The position numbers and the translations under genes were made by a program. 15,930 bases of DNA from the NCBI GenBank assembly GCA_023262065.1, contig JALRDW010000072.1:1-15930 (forward strand). Direction: 5' to 3'. Of the stretch, positions 1-6,731 are shown piece by piece; the stretch's first letter is position 1, and each line of letters starts with the position of its first letter. Below the pieces are notes generated by a model. It was given only the letters and a program-made list of their open reading frames with translations. It ran no database searches and was not told where the DNA came from. The stretch is from Acidimicrobiia bacterium. Lineage in GTDB: Bacteria > Actinomycetota > Acidimicrobiia > IMCC26256.

Positions 1-1888
1 CGACCTCGAAGGTGCGCGCCGTGGAGGTCGAGAGGTCGGTGACCTGCACCCGGAACCCCGCACCGAGGTCGGCCGCGGACCAGGTGCGGCCCCACAGGTC
101 GGTCGCGGACCCGAGCGTCCGCGTGGTGAGCGAGGTCGAGAGATCGGTGGTCGTCCGGCCGGCCGACCAGGTGGCTCCGCCGTCGGCCGACAGCCGGATG
201 CAGAACCGGGGTGTACTGCTCTTGGAACTCGCACGGCCGCGGATCTGGACCTCGATGCCCCGGATGGTGGACCCGGTGGGCACCACGATCGGGAACCCGG
301 CGAGGTCGGCCCGATCGCGCACGGTGCTGCTGCAGACCATGCTCGACCCGGTGCCGCTGTTGGCGTCCCGAGCCACCACACCGTCGAACGCGAAGAGGTT
401 CGCGGCCCCGGTCTCGAACCCGTCGTTGTCCCCGGAGCCCACGGTCCCGGCGGTCACCCGGGTCGGGGCCACCCAGGTACCCGAGCGCAGGTAGGTCGGG
501 CCCACGTCGGAGAGCGCCAGCGGACCGCGCACCGGCGGTCCCGTCTGGTACTCGTCGGCACCCACGTCCTTGAGCGCCCGGTCGACCGGCCGCGCCTGGC
601 CCTGCACATCGGACGCCAGCGTCGGGTCGTCGTCCACCCCATCGATGTCCCGGATCGACGGGTAGTCCACGCTCGCTCGGTCGATCGCAGGACTCCCGGC
701 CGCGAGTTGCTGGAACCCCTGCGGCCCGGTCACGAGACCCGGATCGGCCACCGCCGTCGAACCGCCGGCGGTCGGGGTGATCCCGAGGGTCCCACGATGC
801 AGGTTGCCGGTCCACCGGATCCCGGTCGGCGTGCCCGAGAACAGCGTGCCGCTCGCCTTGACCAGCAGGTTGTCGGCCCAGGTGTTCGCAGCGCCGCCGG
901 ATCCCAGGGCGATGACACCCGGCTCGACGAAGGTGTTGTGGATGACGTTGACGTTCGTGAGGTTCGGGCTCACCGCGTCGTAGGCGAGCGCCGCCATGGT
1001 GCCGCCGACCCCGGCGTACTCGAAGTGGTTGCCGTAGATCCAGACGTCGTTCGCCTCGACGATCCGGATGCCGCCCGACCGCAGGAAGAAGTTGCCGTGG
1101 GCGACGTTCGCATCGCCGTTGCGGAACACGAACATCGCGTTCGGGTTGTTCCGCATCGTGTTCCAGCGCAGGACGTTCTCGCGGGATTTCACGGAGATGG
1201 CCTCGCTGTCCCCGGGGCCCGTGTCCTCGAAGACGTTGTGCTCGACGACCGTGCGCGACACGTACGTGGACTGCGCGCCGTTCCCGATCCGGATCGGTTC
1301 GTTCCCGTGGTCGCCACCGGTCCCGGGCAGGCGTTGGAATGCATTGCGGCTGATGAGGTGGTACCCGGGCACGACCGGGTCGGGGTCGATGTGGACGAGG
1401 TTGCCCTTCGGGGCCGTGGTCGGCTTGTTCGCGAAGTTCGACCACGTGACCGCATTGCGCTGCGAGCCCGCCGACAACACCACGTACTTCTGGGCCGAGT
1501 AGCCGTCGAAGGAGAGCTCGGTGAGGGTGTTGCGACTGCCGTTGACCGTGATCACGATGCCCGGGTTCGAGCCGGCGGTGAACCGGAAGCCCCGCAGGAC
1601 CGCATCGTCGCCATCGACGGTGAAGGACTGGCTCCCGGTGAGCGTGACCCCACCGGCGGTCTGCGCCTCGACGGTGATGCCGCTCGTCCGGATGCGGACG
1701 GACCCGTCGCGGTAGGTCCCGTTCGCGACCTGGATGACGTCGCCCGGGACCGCGACGTCGACCGCGGCCTGCAGGGCCGTGAGGCTCGTGACGACGGTGA
1801 CTCGCGCCTCGACCGCAGGCGCTCCGAACCCGAACGCGAGGACGAGGGTCAGCCCGGCCCCCACGGCGAGTCTCCGGATCGACACCAC
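1..1888 (-). CDS. Secreted PL6-family polysaccharide lyase (alginate lyase / chondroitinase B-like), 3' end beyond window
   Basis: The frame is open from a GTG at 1888 to the window edge: 629 codons, no stop, so the C-terminus is missing. I read a signal peptide in residues 1-28 (basic RR, a hydrophobic run, then AVEA before the cut). Residues about 30-447 form the right-handed beta-helix of polysaccharide lyase family 6, which cleaves alginate or dermatan/chondroitin by beta-elimination. Diagnostic segments are GDVIQVANGTYRDG (49-62), GNEPIRIG (195-202), ISVKSREN (231-238) and FRNGDANVAHGN (255-266). By alignment from memory with chondroitinase B, Lys234 and Arg256 fit the catalytic Lys/Arg pair. 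Glu229 fits one calcium ligand, with Asp227 replacing the other Glu. The helix ends in the usual GSPAID...DIDG...DVGADEY strand. Residues about 455-629 are a separate beta-sandwich (GIEVQI, LSADGGATWS, DLWGRTWSAADL), probably carbohydrate- or surface-associated. The substrate cannot be fixed from sequence. A second GTG at 1885 is equally possible as start. Confidence 0.85.
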   Translation of the reverse strand, partial: MVSIRRLAVGAGLTLVLAFGFGAPAVEARVTVVTSLTALQAAVDVAVPGDVIQVANGTYRDGSVRIRTSGITVEAQTAGGVTLTGSQSFTVDGDDAVLRGFRFTAGSNPGIVITVNGSRNTLTELSFDGYSAQKYVVLSAGSQRNAVTWSNFANKPTTAPKGNLVHIDPDPVVPGYHLISRNAFQRLPGTGGDHGNEPIRIGNGAQSTYVSRTVVEHNVFEDTGPGDSEAISVKSRENVLRWNTMRNNPNAMFVFRNGDANVAHGNFFLRSGGIRIVEANDVWIYGNHFEYAGVGGTMAALAYDAVSPNLTNVNVIHNTFVEPGVIALGSGGAANTWADNLLVKASGTLFSGTPTGIRWTGNLHRGTLGITPTAGGSTAVADPGLVTGPQGFQQLAAGSPAIDRASVDYPSIRDIDGVDDDPTLASDVQGQARPVDRALKDVGADEYQTGPPVRGPLALSDVGPTYLRSGTWVAPTRVTAGTVGSGDNDGFETGAANLFAFDGVVARDANSGTGSSMVCSSTVRDRADLAGFPIVVPTGSTIRGIEVQIRGRASSKSSTPRFCIRLSADGGATWSAGRTTTDLSTSLTTRTLGSATDLWGRTWSAADLGAGFRVQVTDLSTSTARTFEV

Positions 1889-1940
1889 GGTCCGCCCTGC
1901 GATCGGCGGGCCGACCGGTACGCCGGGCCCGAGGGGCCGC

Positions 1941-1946
1941 AGCGTA
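1941..1946 (-). promoter_or_regulatory. Candidate -10 element (TACGCT) for the PL6 lyase gene
   Basis: TACGCT on the minus strand fits the actinobacterial TANNNT -10 pattern and would give a leader of about 45 nt before the GTG at 1888. No convincing -35 box lies 16-18 nt upstream. This is a pattern match only. Confidence 0.25.
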
Positions 1947-2004
1947 GTGCGACCCCGACCGGGCCCGGACCAGTCGCGGGCCCGCCGCGGGCGGGTCGGG
2001 GCTC

Positions 2005-2038
2005 GGCTTCGGGGCACCGGGGGAAGTGCCCCGAAGCC
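2005..2038 (-). terminator. Hairpin terminator downstream of the whiB7-like gene
   Basis: A perfect 13-bp stem (GGCTTCGGGGCAC with GTGCCCCGAAGCC) closes an 8-nt loop. It begins 47 nt after the whiB7 stop codon and lies before the next gene. There is no U-tract after the stem, as is common for actinobacterial terminators, so the call rests on stem strength and position. Confidence 0.65.
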
Positions 2039-2085
2039 CTATCCGTCACCCCGACCCGCCGCCGTCGCGGCGCACCGGCCTCACC

Positions 2086-2430
2086 TCAGGCCGTACGCGC
2101 CTCGAGCACGTCCTGGGGCCTGATCTCCGCCGGGAGGAACTGGGCCGGCGCGACCTTCGGTGGCCGACCCCGGTTCCGCTTCTGGGCGAGGACCTTGCCG
2201 TTCGCGAACAGCTCCCCACCCCAGACTCCCCAGGGCTCGCGTCGGCGCATCGCCGCCGCCAGGCAGGGTTCCCGGACCGGGCAGTCCTGGCAGAACTGTC
2301 GTGCCCGGGCGATGTCGTCGAGCTGCTCGGAGAAGAACAACTGGACGGCCTCCGGGCTGCCGGAGGCGCACTTCGCCTCGGCTCGCCACGCCTCCGGCTC
2401 GAGGATCTGGGGGTTCGTGATCGCCTGCAT
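2086..2430 (-). CDS. whiB7: WhiB7-type iron-sulfur transcriptional regulator
   Basis: 114-aa WhiB-family protein. Cysteines 21, 47, 50 and 56 (C-x25-C-x2-C-x5-C) are the expected ligands of the [4Fe-4S] cluster. They are followed by the beta-turn EPWGVWGGELF (65-75) and a basic tail KRNRGRPPK (84-92). The RGRP motif is an AT-hook, which among WhiB proteins marks the WhiB7 class; the stretch LAAAMRRREPWGVWGGE closely resembles mycobacterial WhiB7 as I remember it. WhiB7 binds region 4 of the primary sigma factor and AT-rich DNA near the -35 box, and it activates intrinsic antibiotic-resistance genes and its own promoter. The ATG at 2430 has AAGGAG 7 nt upstream; a longer frame exists up to 2475 but has no such site. 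About 22 residues follow the AT-hook (APAQFLPAEIRPQDVLEARTA), more than in mycobacterial WhiB7. Expression is probably controlled by the attenuator at 2513-2595. Confidence 0.9.
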   Translation of the reverse strand: MQAITNPQILEPEAWRAEAKCASGSPEAVQLFFSEQLDDIARARQFCQDCPVREPCLAAAMRRREPWGVWGGELFANGKVLAQKRNRGRPPKVAPAQFLPAEIRPQDVLEARTA

Positions 2431-2448
2431 GGTCTGGCTCCTTGCTCT

Positions 2449-2472
2449 GGGTTTCGGGTTCCGGGTTCCGGG
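2449..2472. repeat. Short heptad tandem repeat in the whiB7 leader
   Basis: Three head-to-tail 7-mers (GGGTTTC, GGGTTCC, GGGTTCC on the plus strand) plus a trailing GGG lie between the attenuator hairpin and the whiB7 ribosome-binding site. Related GGG/CCGGG blocks continue to about 2505. It is non-coding and could be slippage-prone sequence or a flexible, weakly structured RNA spacer. Confidence 0.6.
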
Positions 2473-2512
2473 CACCGGGATCGGGGTTCGAGGGGACCGG
2501 GACCAACGCGAG

Positions 2513-2595
2513 AAGGCCGCCGGGGATTCCCCCGACGGCCTTGGGTGTTCGGTGTGGTCACTCGCCGGTCAGGCGGGCACCGAGGGCCGTCGGGG
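2513..2595 (-). promoter_or_regulatory. Transcription attenuator upstream of whiB7 (mutually exclusive antiterminator/terminator)
   Basis: In minus-strand order the RNA holds three segments. A is CCCCGACGGCC (2595-2585, codons 50-53 of the upstream ORF). B is AAGGCCGTCGGGG (2542-2530). C is CCCCGGCGGCCTT (2525-2513). B pairs with C over 13 bp (one G-U) around a GAAT loop, giving a strong terminator-like hairpin. A pairs with B over 11 perfect Watson-Crick pairs, which would prevent it. A ribosome finishing the upstream ORF would cover A and leave B free to form the hairpin; a ribosome stalled earlier would leave A free. The segments and their complementarity are seen directly. The stalling logic is inferred from whiB7 leaders in other actinobacteria. 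Confidence 0.75.
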
Positions 2596-2742
2596 TGGGG
2601 TCGGCTTCGTGCCGAAGTCCGCCGGAATGGCGTAGGACTTCGACCACGCGGCGACCGTGCGCGCTGCACCGGCGAGGTGGGCCGTGCAGACGCGCGCGGT
2701 CACGGCGTGGGCCGTGCGCTCGGTGTGCTGCAGGGCGGACAT
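2569..2742 (-). CDS. Upstream ORF / leader peptide of whiB7 (57 aa)
   Basis: 57-codon ORF beginning MSALQHTERTAH and ending RRPSVPA, from an ATG at 2742. GAGGGGAA lies about 11 nt upstream as a rather distant ribosome-binding site. Nearly every codon ends in G or C, so it looks translated. No domain is recognisable; it contains one Cys (residue 19) and is rich in Ala, Thr, Arg and Pro. It ends 138 nt before whiB7 and 26 nt before the attenuator hairpin. Its codons 50-53 (PRRP) are the antiterminator segment. It is most likely a cis-acting sensor of translation inhibition rather than a protein with its own job. A small independent protein cannot be excluded. Confidence 0.65.
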   Translation of the reverse strand: MSALQHTERTAHAVTARVCTAHLAGAARTVAAWSKSYAIPADFGTKPTPPRRPSVPA

Positions 2743-2813
2743 CTCGGTGCGTTCCCCTCGGAGGGTGGTCTGGCGCGGCGCCGGGACATCCGGACACCGG
2801 GTGACAGGGAACC

Positions 2814-2843
2814 AGAGTACCGGTCCCCCACGCAAGCGAATTA
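2814..2843 (-). promoter_or_regulatory. Candidate whiB7 promoter with AT-rich element
   Basis: A -10-like TACTCT (2819-2814) stands about 70 nt before the upstream ORF. The only AT-rich tract in the neighbourhood, TAATT (2843-2839), lies at or just above the -35 position. WhiB7 proteins bind a short AT-rich block next to the -35 box of their own promoter, which fits loosely. There is no clear TTGACA. Confidence 0.35.
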
Positions 2844-2874
2844 CCGGGGCAGGGCCCGCGATCCCCGCCCGGGT

Positions 2875-2886
2875 GCCCGATCGGGC
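2875..2886. promoter_or_regulatory. Palindrome GCCCGATCGGGC upstream of the whiB7 leader
   Basis: A perfect 12-nt palindrome lies between the stop codon of the second inositol-phosphatase-family gene (2912) and the putative whiB7 promoter. The core CCCGATCGGG recurs at 13150-13159 and 14922-14931, also between genes. It could be an operator or part of a GC-rich terminator for the operon ending at 2912. Confidence 0.4.
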
Positions 2887-2911
2887 CCGGATCCCCGGGG
2901 CCGGACCGGGT

Positions 2912-3709
2912 TCAGCGGGTGGAGCGGGTCTCGCCGATGGTGTCCCGGAGCGGCCCGTGGACCTGCGGTGCGGCGGCCACGATGTCGCCGGACCGGAGCC
3001 AGTCCGCATCATCACCGAACCAGTCGGTCACCGTCCCCCCGGCCTCCCGCACGATGAGGCCACCGGCGGCCACGTCCCACGAACCGAGCCCGAGTTCGAA
3101 GTAGCCGTCGAACACGCCGGCCGCGGTCCAGCACAGGTCGAGGCTCGCCGCCCCGCACCGTCGGAGGTCCTCGGCCGCGGCGTGCACCCGGCCGAAGGCC
3201 GCCAGGTAGGCCGCCGAGAGGTCCTTGCGGCGGAACGGGAACCCGGTCGCGATGATGCCGCGCGACAGGGAGCGATCGCTCACCGACAGCGGGACCCCGT
3301 TGCGGGTCGCACCCGCGCCGAGCGCGGCGGAGTACGTCTGGTGCAGCATCGGCGCGTGCACCACGCCGACGACCGGGCGACCGTCGGCCACGAGGCCGAC
3401 CGAGCACCCGACCGCGGGGTGGCCGTGGACGAAGTTCGCGGTGCCGTCGAGCGGATCCACGAGCCAGTGCAGCGCGGCGTCGCGGTCGCCGCCCTCCTCC
3501 TCGCCGTGCACCGGGATCCCGGGGGCCAGGTCGGCGAGCACCCGTCGCACGGTGCGCTCGCTCTCCATGTCGGCGTCCGTGACCCAGTCGCCCTGGGACT
3601 TCTCGCGCACGTTCGGCGGCGTGTCGAACGACTCGAGGATGACCTCGCCACCCGCACGCGCCGCAGCCTCCGCCGCCGCCCGCAGCACCGCGAGGTCGAG
3701 GCCGGTCAT
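2912..3709 (-). CDS. Inositol monophosphatase family protein (second of a tandem pair)
   Basis: 265-aa Mg-dependent, Li-sensitive-type phosphatase. All family signatures are intact: HGEE (Glu70), WLVDPLDGTANF (Asp85, Asp88; motif 82-93) and GSWDVAAGGLIVREAGG (Asp212; motif 209-225), plus the early GDWVTDAD (40-47). Such enzymes hydrolyse small phosphate esters such as inositol-1-phosphate, histidinol phosphate or 3'-phosphoadenosine phosphates. Which one applies here cannot be read from sequence. The start is the ATG at 3709, which overlaps the stop of the preceding gene (ATGA). This implies translational coupling and rules out the longer frame running into that gene. The gene closes an operon that seems to begin at mobA. 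Confidence 0.88.
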   Translation of the reverse strand: MTGLDLAVLRAAAEAAARAGGEVILESFDTPPNVREKSQGDWVTDADMESERTVRRVLADLAPGIPVHGEEEGGDRDAALHWLVDPLDGTANFVHGHPAVGCSVGLVADGRPVVGVVHAPMLHQTYSAALGAGATRNGVPLSVSDRSLSRGIIATGFPFRRKDLSAAYLAAFGRVHAAAEDLRRCGAASLDLCWTAAGVFDGYFELGLGSWDVAAGGLIVREAGGTVTDWFGDDADWLRSGDIVAAAPQVHGPLRDTIGETRSTR

Positions 3710-4449
3710 GCGACCGCCCGCCGGAGCACGCCGTGCAGCGCCTCGGTCCCCGCTGCGAGCACCTGACGGCGGGCCGTCCCGTCCGCGGTGTCGAGCGCCC
3801 GGCCACCCGCATCGGCGACCACGGCACCCGCCTCGGTGCACATGAGCACCCCGCCGAGGTAGTCCCACGGCGCATGCCAGGACGACACGTCCAGGAACCC
3901 GTCGATCGATCCCGCGGCGACGTCGCAGAGCGCGAGCGCCGCACTCCCGAGCACGCGGAACTGCTTCCACGGGAGGGTGCGGCCGGGGAGCCCGGAGAGC
4001 GCGACCACCGCGTCCTCGACGCGCTCGGTCCCGCTGGCCCGCATCCGGACTCCGTCGCGGAACGCACCCTCCCCCCGGACCGCACGGTGCGCGACCCCGG
4101 TCGCCTGGTTGACGACGAGGGCGGCGAGGGGTCCGCCGGCGTCCATCGCGCACAACGAGGTCGCCCAGTACGGGAGGTCCCGAGCCGCGTTGCTCGAGCC
4201 GTCGACCGGATCGACGACGACGACGATCGTCGCGCCGCGGTCCCCGCTGACGCCCGACTCCTCGCTCACCACCGCGACCGGGAGTTCGTGGAGCACCTCG
4301 AGCACGGCGGCGTCGGCGAGCAGGTCGATCACGTACTGCCCCGGTCGATCGGTCCGGGCCCGGCGATCCTGCCCCCGGACCTCGGCGAGCGCCGACGCGA
4401 CGGCGGCCGCCGCGGCGTCGAACGCGTCGAGGAGGGCCGCCGGGTCCAT
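3706..4449 (-). CDS. Divergent inositol monophosphatase family protein (first of a tandem pair)
   Basis: 247-aa member of the inositol monophosphatase superfamily. The metal-binding signatures are present in variant form: SEES (Glu63/64), VVDPVDGSSN (Asp80, Asp83; 78-87) and APWDYLGGVLMCTEAG (Asp196; 193-208). The DPVDGSSN sequence departs from the usual DPLDGTxNF, so substrate preference probably differs from its neighbour. The N-terminus is alanine-rich helix. The ATG at 4449 has no clear ribosome-binding site. The gene follows the oxidoreductase by 40 nt and overlaps the next phosphatase gene by 4 nt. The two proteins are only distantly alike, so an ancient duplication or two different subfamilies is more likely than a recent copy. 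Confidence 0.82.
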   Translation of the reverse strand: MDPAALLDAFDAAAAAVASALAEVRGQDRRARTDRPGQYVIDLLADAAVLEVLHELPVAVVSEESGVSGDRGATIVVVVDPVDGSSNAARDLPYWATSLCAMDAGGPLAALVVNQATGVAHRAVRGEGAFRDGVRMRASGTERVEDAVVALSGLPGRTLPWKQFRVLGSAALALCDVAAGSIDGFLDVSSWHAPWDYLGGVLMCTEAGAVVADAGGRALDTADGTARRQVLAAGTEALHGVLRRAVA

Positions 4450-4489
4450 GTGACGCAGTCTCGCAGACCCGGAGCGCCGGGCGGGTCGC

Positions 4490-6730
4490 TCAGGCGGGCA
4501 GGACCTCGACCACCTCGGTGTAGGCCGGCATCCCGGACTCGGCGCACCCGTCGTCGGCGGCCACGAGCACGTTGCCCTCCGGGAAGAAGACCTGCACGTT
4601 GCCGGTGCGGATCGCAGCGATCCGCACCCGACCCACGAGCTCGCCGTGCCGCGACCGCACCCTCACGGGGGCGCCGTCGGCGAGTCCGAGTTCCGTGACG
4701 TCGTCGGCCGCCATGAGCACGTCGTGCCGCGACGCCCCGGTGAGCGGATCGACCTCCCGGAACACCATCGAGTTGAACTGCTTGCCCCGCCGGGTCGACA
4801 GCAGGAACGAACCGGACGGTGCCTCGAGGCGCGCCGGATCGAAGACCGCGAAGTGGGCCCGGCCGTCGGAGGTCGGGAACCCGCCCCCGGCCCCGATGTT
4901 GGCCCCGCCCCACTGCACCGAGTCGCCGAGCCGTTCGAGCGACTCGATACCGGCGTACAGGGGGACGACGCGCGCGATCTCAGCGCGCACCGCCTGCGCG
5001 TCCGGGAAGTCGATGAGGTGCGCACGCGCCGGATCCACCGCTCGCGCGAGATCCCGGAAGATCTCCCACTCGGGTCGGGCCTCGCCGACTCGCGGGCCCG
5101 GCACCTCGGGCGAGAACACGATACGGCGCTCGGTGGTGGTCTCGGTCCCGCCACCCGGTTGCTCGTAGCGCGTGCACGCCGGCAGCAGCAGCACCTCCTC
5201 GCCCGGGTCCACGAGCATCTGCGAGGTCACGACGATGTCCTGGTGGATGCGGAGCGGGACCCGGGCCAGCGCGTGGCGTGCGAGGTCCGGATCCGGGAGC
5301 ACGTCGAGGAAGTTGCCGCCGCTCGAGTAGAGGACGTCGACCTGCCCGCGCTGGGCGCCGAGCACCATCGCCTCGGCCCGCAGGCCCGGCGTCGACGAGA
5401 TCGGGAATCCGTACTCCTGCGCGAGGGCCGACGCACTCTCCGGGGTGATCGCAACGCCGCCGGGCAGGGTCGTGGAGTAGGCGCCCATCTCGGCCCCGCC
5501 CTGGACCCCGGAGTGGCCGCGGATCGGCATGACCCCGGCCCCGTCACGGCCGACGTTGCCCCGGGCCAGCGCCAGGTCGACGATCGCCCGCACGTTGTCG
5601 ACGCCGTGGCGGTGCTGGGTGATACCCATCGACCAGACGAGGACGGCCGCATCGGCCGCCCCGTAGATCGCGGCGAAGCGGGCCATCTCGGCCCGGGTCG
5701 TGCCCGACCACCGCTCGAGATCCTCGAACGGGAGGGACTCGAGGGAGCGCAGCAGCGCGTCGAATCCGAGCGTGCGCTCGCGGATGAACCGCCGGTCGAC
5801 CGCGCCCCGGGCCAGCAGTTCCTTGAGCACGCCGGCGATGAACGCGGCGTCGCCGCCGGTGTCGACCTGGAAGAACTCGTCCGCGATCTGCGTGCCGAAG
5901 GCCGCGCTCTCGAGGTTGCTCGGGACCCAGTACCGGTCGAGGCCGGGCTCGCGGTACGGGTTGACGACGACGACCTTCGCGCCGCGGCGACGCGCGAGGT
6001 ACAGGTACTTCATGAAGACCGGCTGGGCGTTCGCGACGTTCGAACCGAACAGGATGATGAGGTCGCTGCCGATCACGTCGGTGTACGAGCAGGTCGTCGC
6101 GCCCACACCGATCGCTGCCTTCAGTGCCACGGTCGATGGCGCGTGACACACCCGGGCTGCGTTGTCGACGTTGTTCGTGCCGAGCGAGCGGATGAACTTC
6201 TGCGCGACGTAGTACACCTCGTTCGTGATCCCGCGTGCGGTGAGGTAGAGCGCAGTACGGGTCGGCGCCTCCCGGATCCGATCCGCGGCGAGCGCAATGG
6301 CCTCGTCCCACGTGATCCGGGTGAATCCGGGTTGCCCCCGACGCCGCAGCATGGGGTACGGGAGACGACCGAGGCGGCGGAGCGCGGCGCCGTCGAGGTC
6401 GGCGAGCGCCGACACGTCGGCGAGCACCTCCGGATCGAGGGCCCGCGCCGTGTTGAGCTCGAGGAGTTCGAGGCGGGTCGTGCACAGGTGCACCCCCTCG
6501 AGCGTCCAGTCGTGGAACCCGGCCACCCCGAGGGCACAGCCGTCGCACACGCCCTTGCGCAGGATGCGCCACGCGTAGGGGAGGTTGCGGCGATGCCGCC
6601 ACACGATGCGGGCCATGTCGCCGAAGTGGTGCGGCTTCTGCTCACCGAGGCCGTTCGGCGCAGGGCTCACCCACAGGCTCGGTCGGAGCCCCCGGGCGGA
6701 CCGGATGCGGGCGGATCCAGGCCAGGCCAC
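4490..6730 (-). CDS. FdhF/YdeP-family molybdopterin-dependent oxidoreductase
   Basis: 746-aa protein of the formate-dehydrogenase-like molybdopterin superfamily, YdeP branch. The N-terminus (GLGEQKPHHFGDMARI, 27-42) is typical of that branch. Cys62, Cys65 and Cys83 (CDGCALG, then HLC) are the likely iron-sulfur ligands. ARVCHAPST (192-200) aligns with the RVUHGPS active site of E. coli FdhH, with Cys195 instead of selenocysteine as expected Mo ligand and His196 conserved. SVQWGGANIGAGGGFPTSDGRAHF and the C-terminal beta-barrel (about 630-746) are the usual cofactor-binding part. No signal or Tat motif is visible, so it should be cytoplasmic. The natural substrate of this family is uncertain, so formate oxidation must not be assumed. 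The GTG at 6730 is preceded by AGGAGG (6 nt spacing) inside the fdhD stop region; one base separates the two genes. Confidence 0.88.
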   Translation of the reverse strand: MAWPGSARIRSARGLRPSLWVSPAPNGLGEQKPHHFGDMARIVWRHRRNLPYAWRILRKGVCDGCALGVAGFHDWTLEGVHLCTTRLELLELNTARALDPEVLADVSALADLDGAALRRLGRLPYPMLRRRGQPGFTRITWDEAIALAADRIREAPTRTALYLTARGITNEVYYVAQKFIRSLGTNNVDNAARVCHAPSTVALKAAIGVGATTCSYTDVIGSDLIILFGSNVANAQPVFMKYLYLARRRGAKVVVVNPYREPGLDRYWVPSNLESAAFGTQIADEFFQVDTGGDAAFIAGVLKELLARGAVDRRFIRERTLGFDALLRSLESLPFEDLERWSGTTRAEMARFAAIYGAADAAVLVWSMGITQHRHGVDNVRAIVDLALARGNVGRDGAGVMPIRGHSGVQGGAEMGAYSTTLPGGVAITPESASALAQEYGFPISSTPGLRAEAMVLGAQRGQVDVLYSSGGNFLDVLPDPDLARHALARVPLRIHQDIVVTSQMLVDPGEEVLLLPACTRYEQPGGGTETTTERRIVFSPEVPGPRVGEARPEWEIFRDLARAVDPARAHLIDFPDAQAVRAEIARVVPLYAGIESLERLGDSVQWGGANIGAGGGFPTSDGRAHFAVFDPARLEAPSGSFLLSTRRGKQFNSMVFREVDPLTGASRHDVLMAADDVTELGLADGAPVRVRSRHGELVGRVRIAAIRTGNVQVFFPEGNVLVAADDGCAESGMPAYTEVVEVLPA

Positions 6731-6731
6731 G

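Noticed and set aside
2431..2475. Earlier start for the whiB7-like protein
   Set aside because: It would begin in the GGGTTCC-type repeat with no ribosome-binding site; the ATG at 2430 has AAGGAG.
2449..2505. GGGTTCC repeats as a CRISPR, telomere-like or attachment site
   Set aside because: The units are 7 nt with no spacers, confined to one leader, with no integrase or cas gene nearby.
707..2635. 642-codon plus-strand frame across the PL6 lyase, the gap and whiB7
   Set aside because: It crosses two convincing minus-strand genes and an intergenic terminator, and its translation has no domain.
2912..4153. 413-codon version of the second phosphatase, starting inside the first
   Set aside because: The first about 148 residues are Arg-rich out-of-frame sequence of the upstream gene. 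The ATG at 3709 in the ATGA overlap gives the normal family length.
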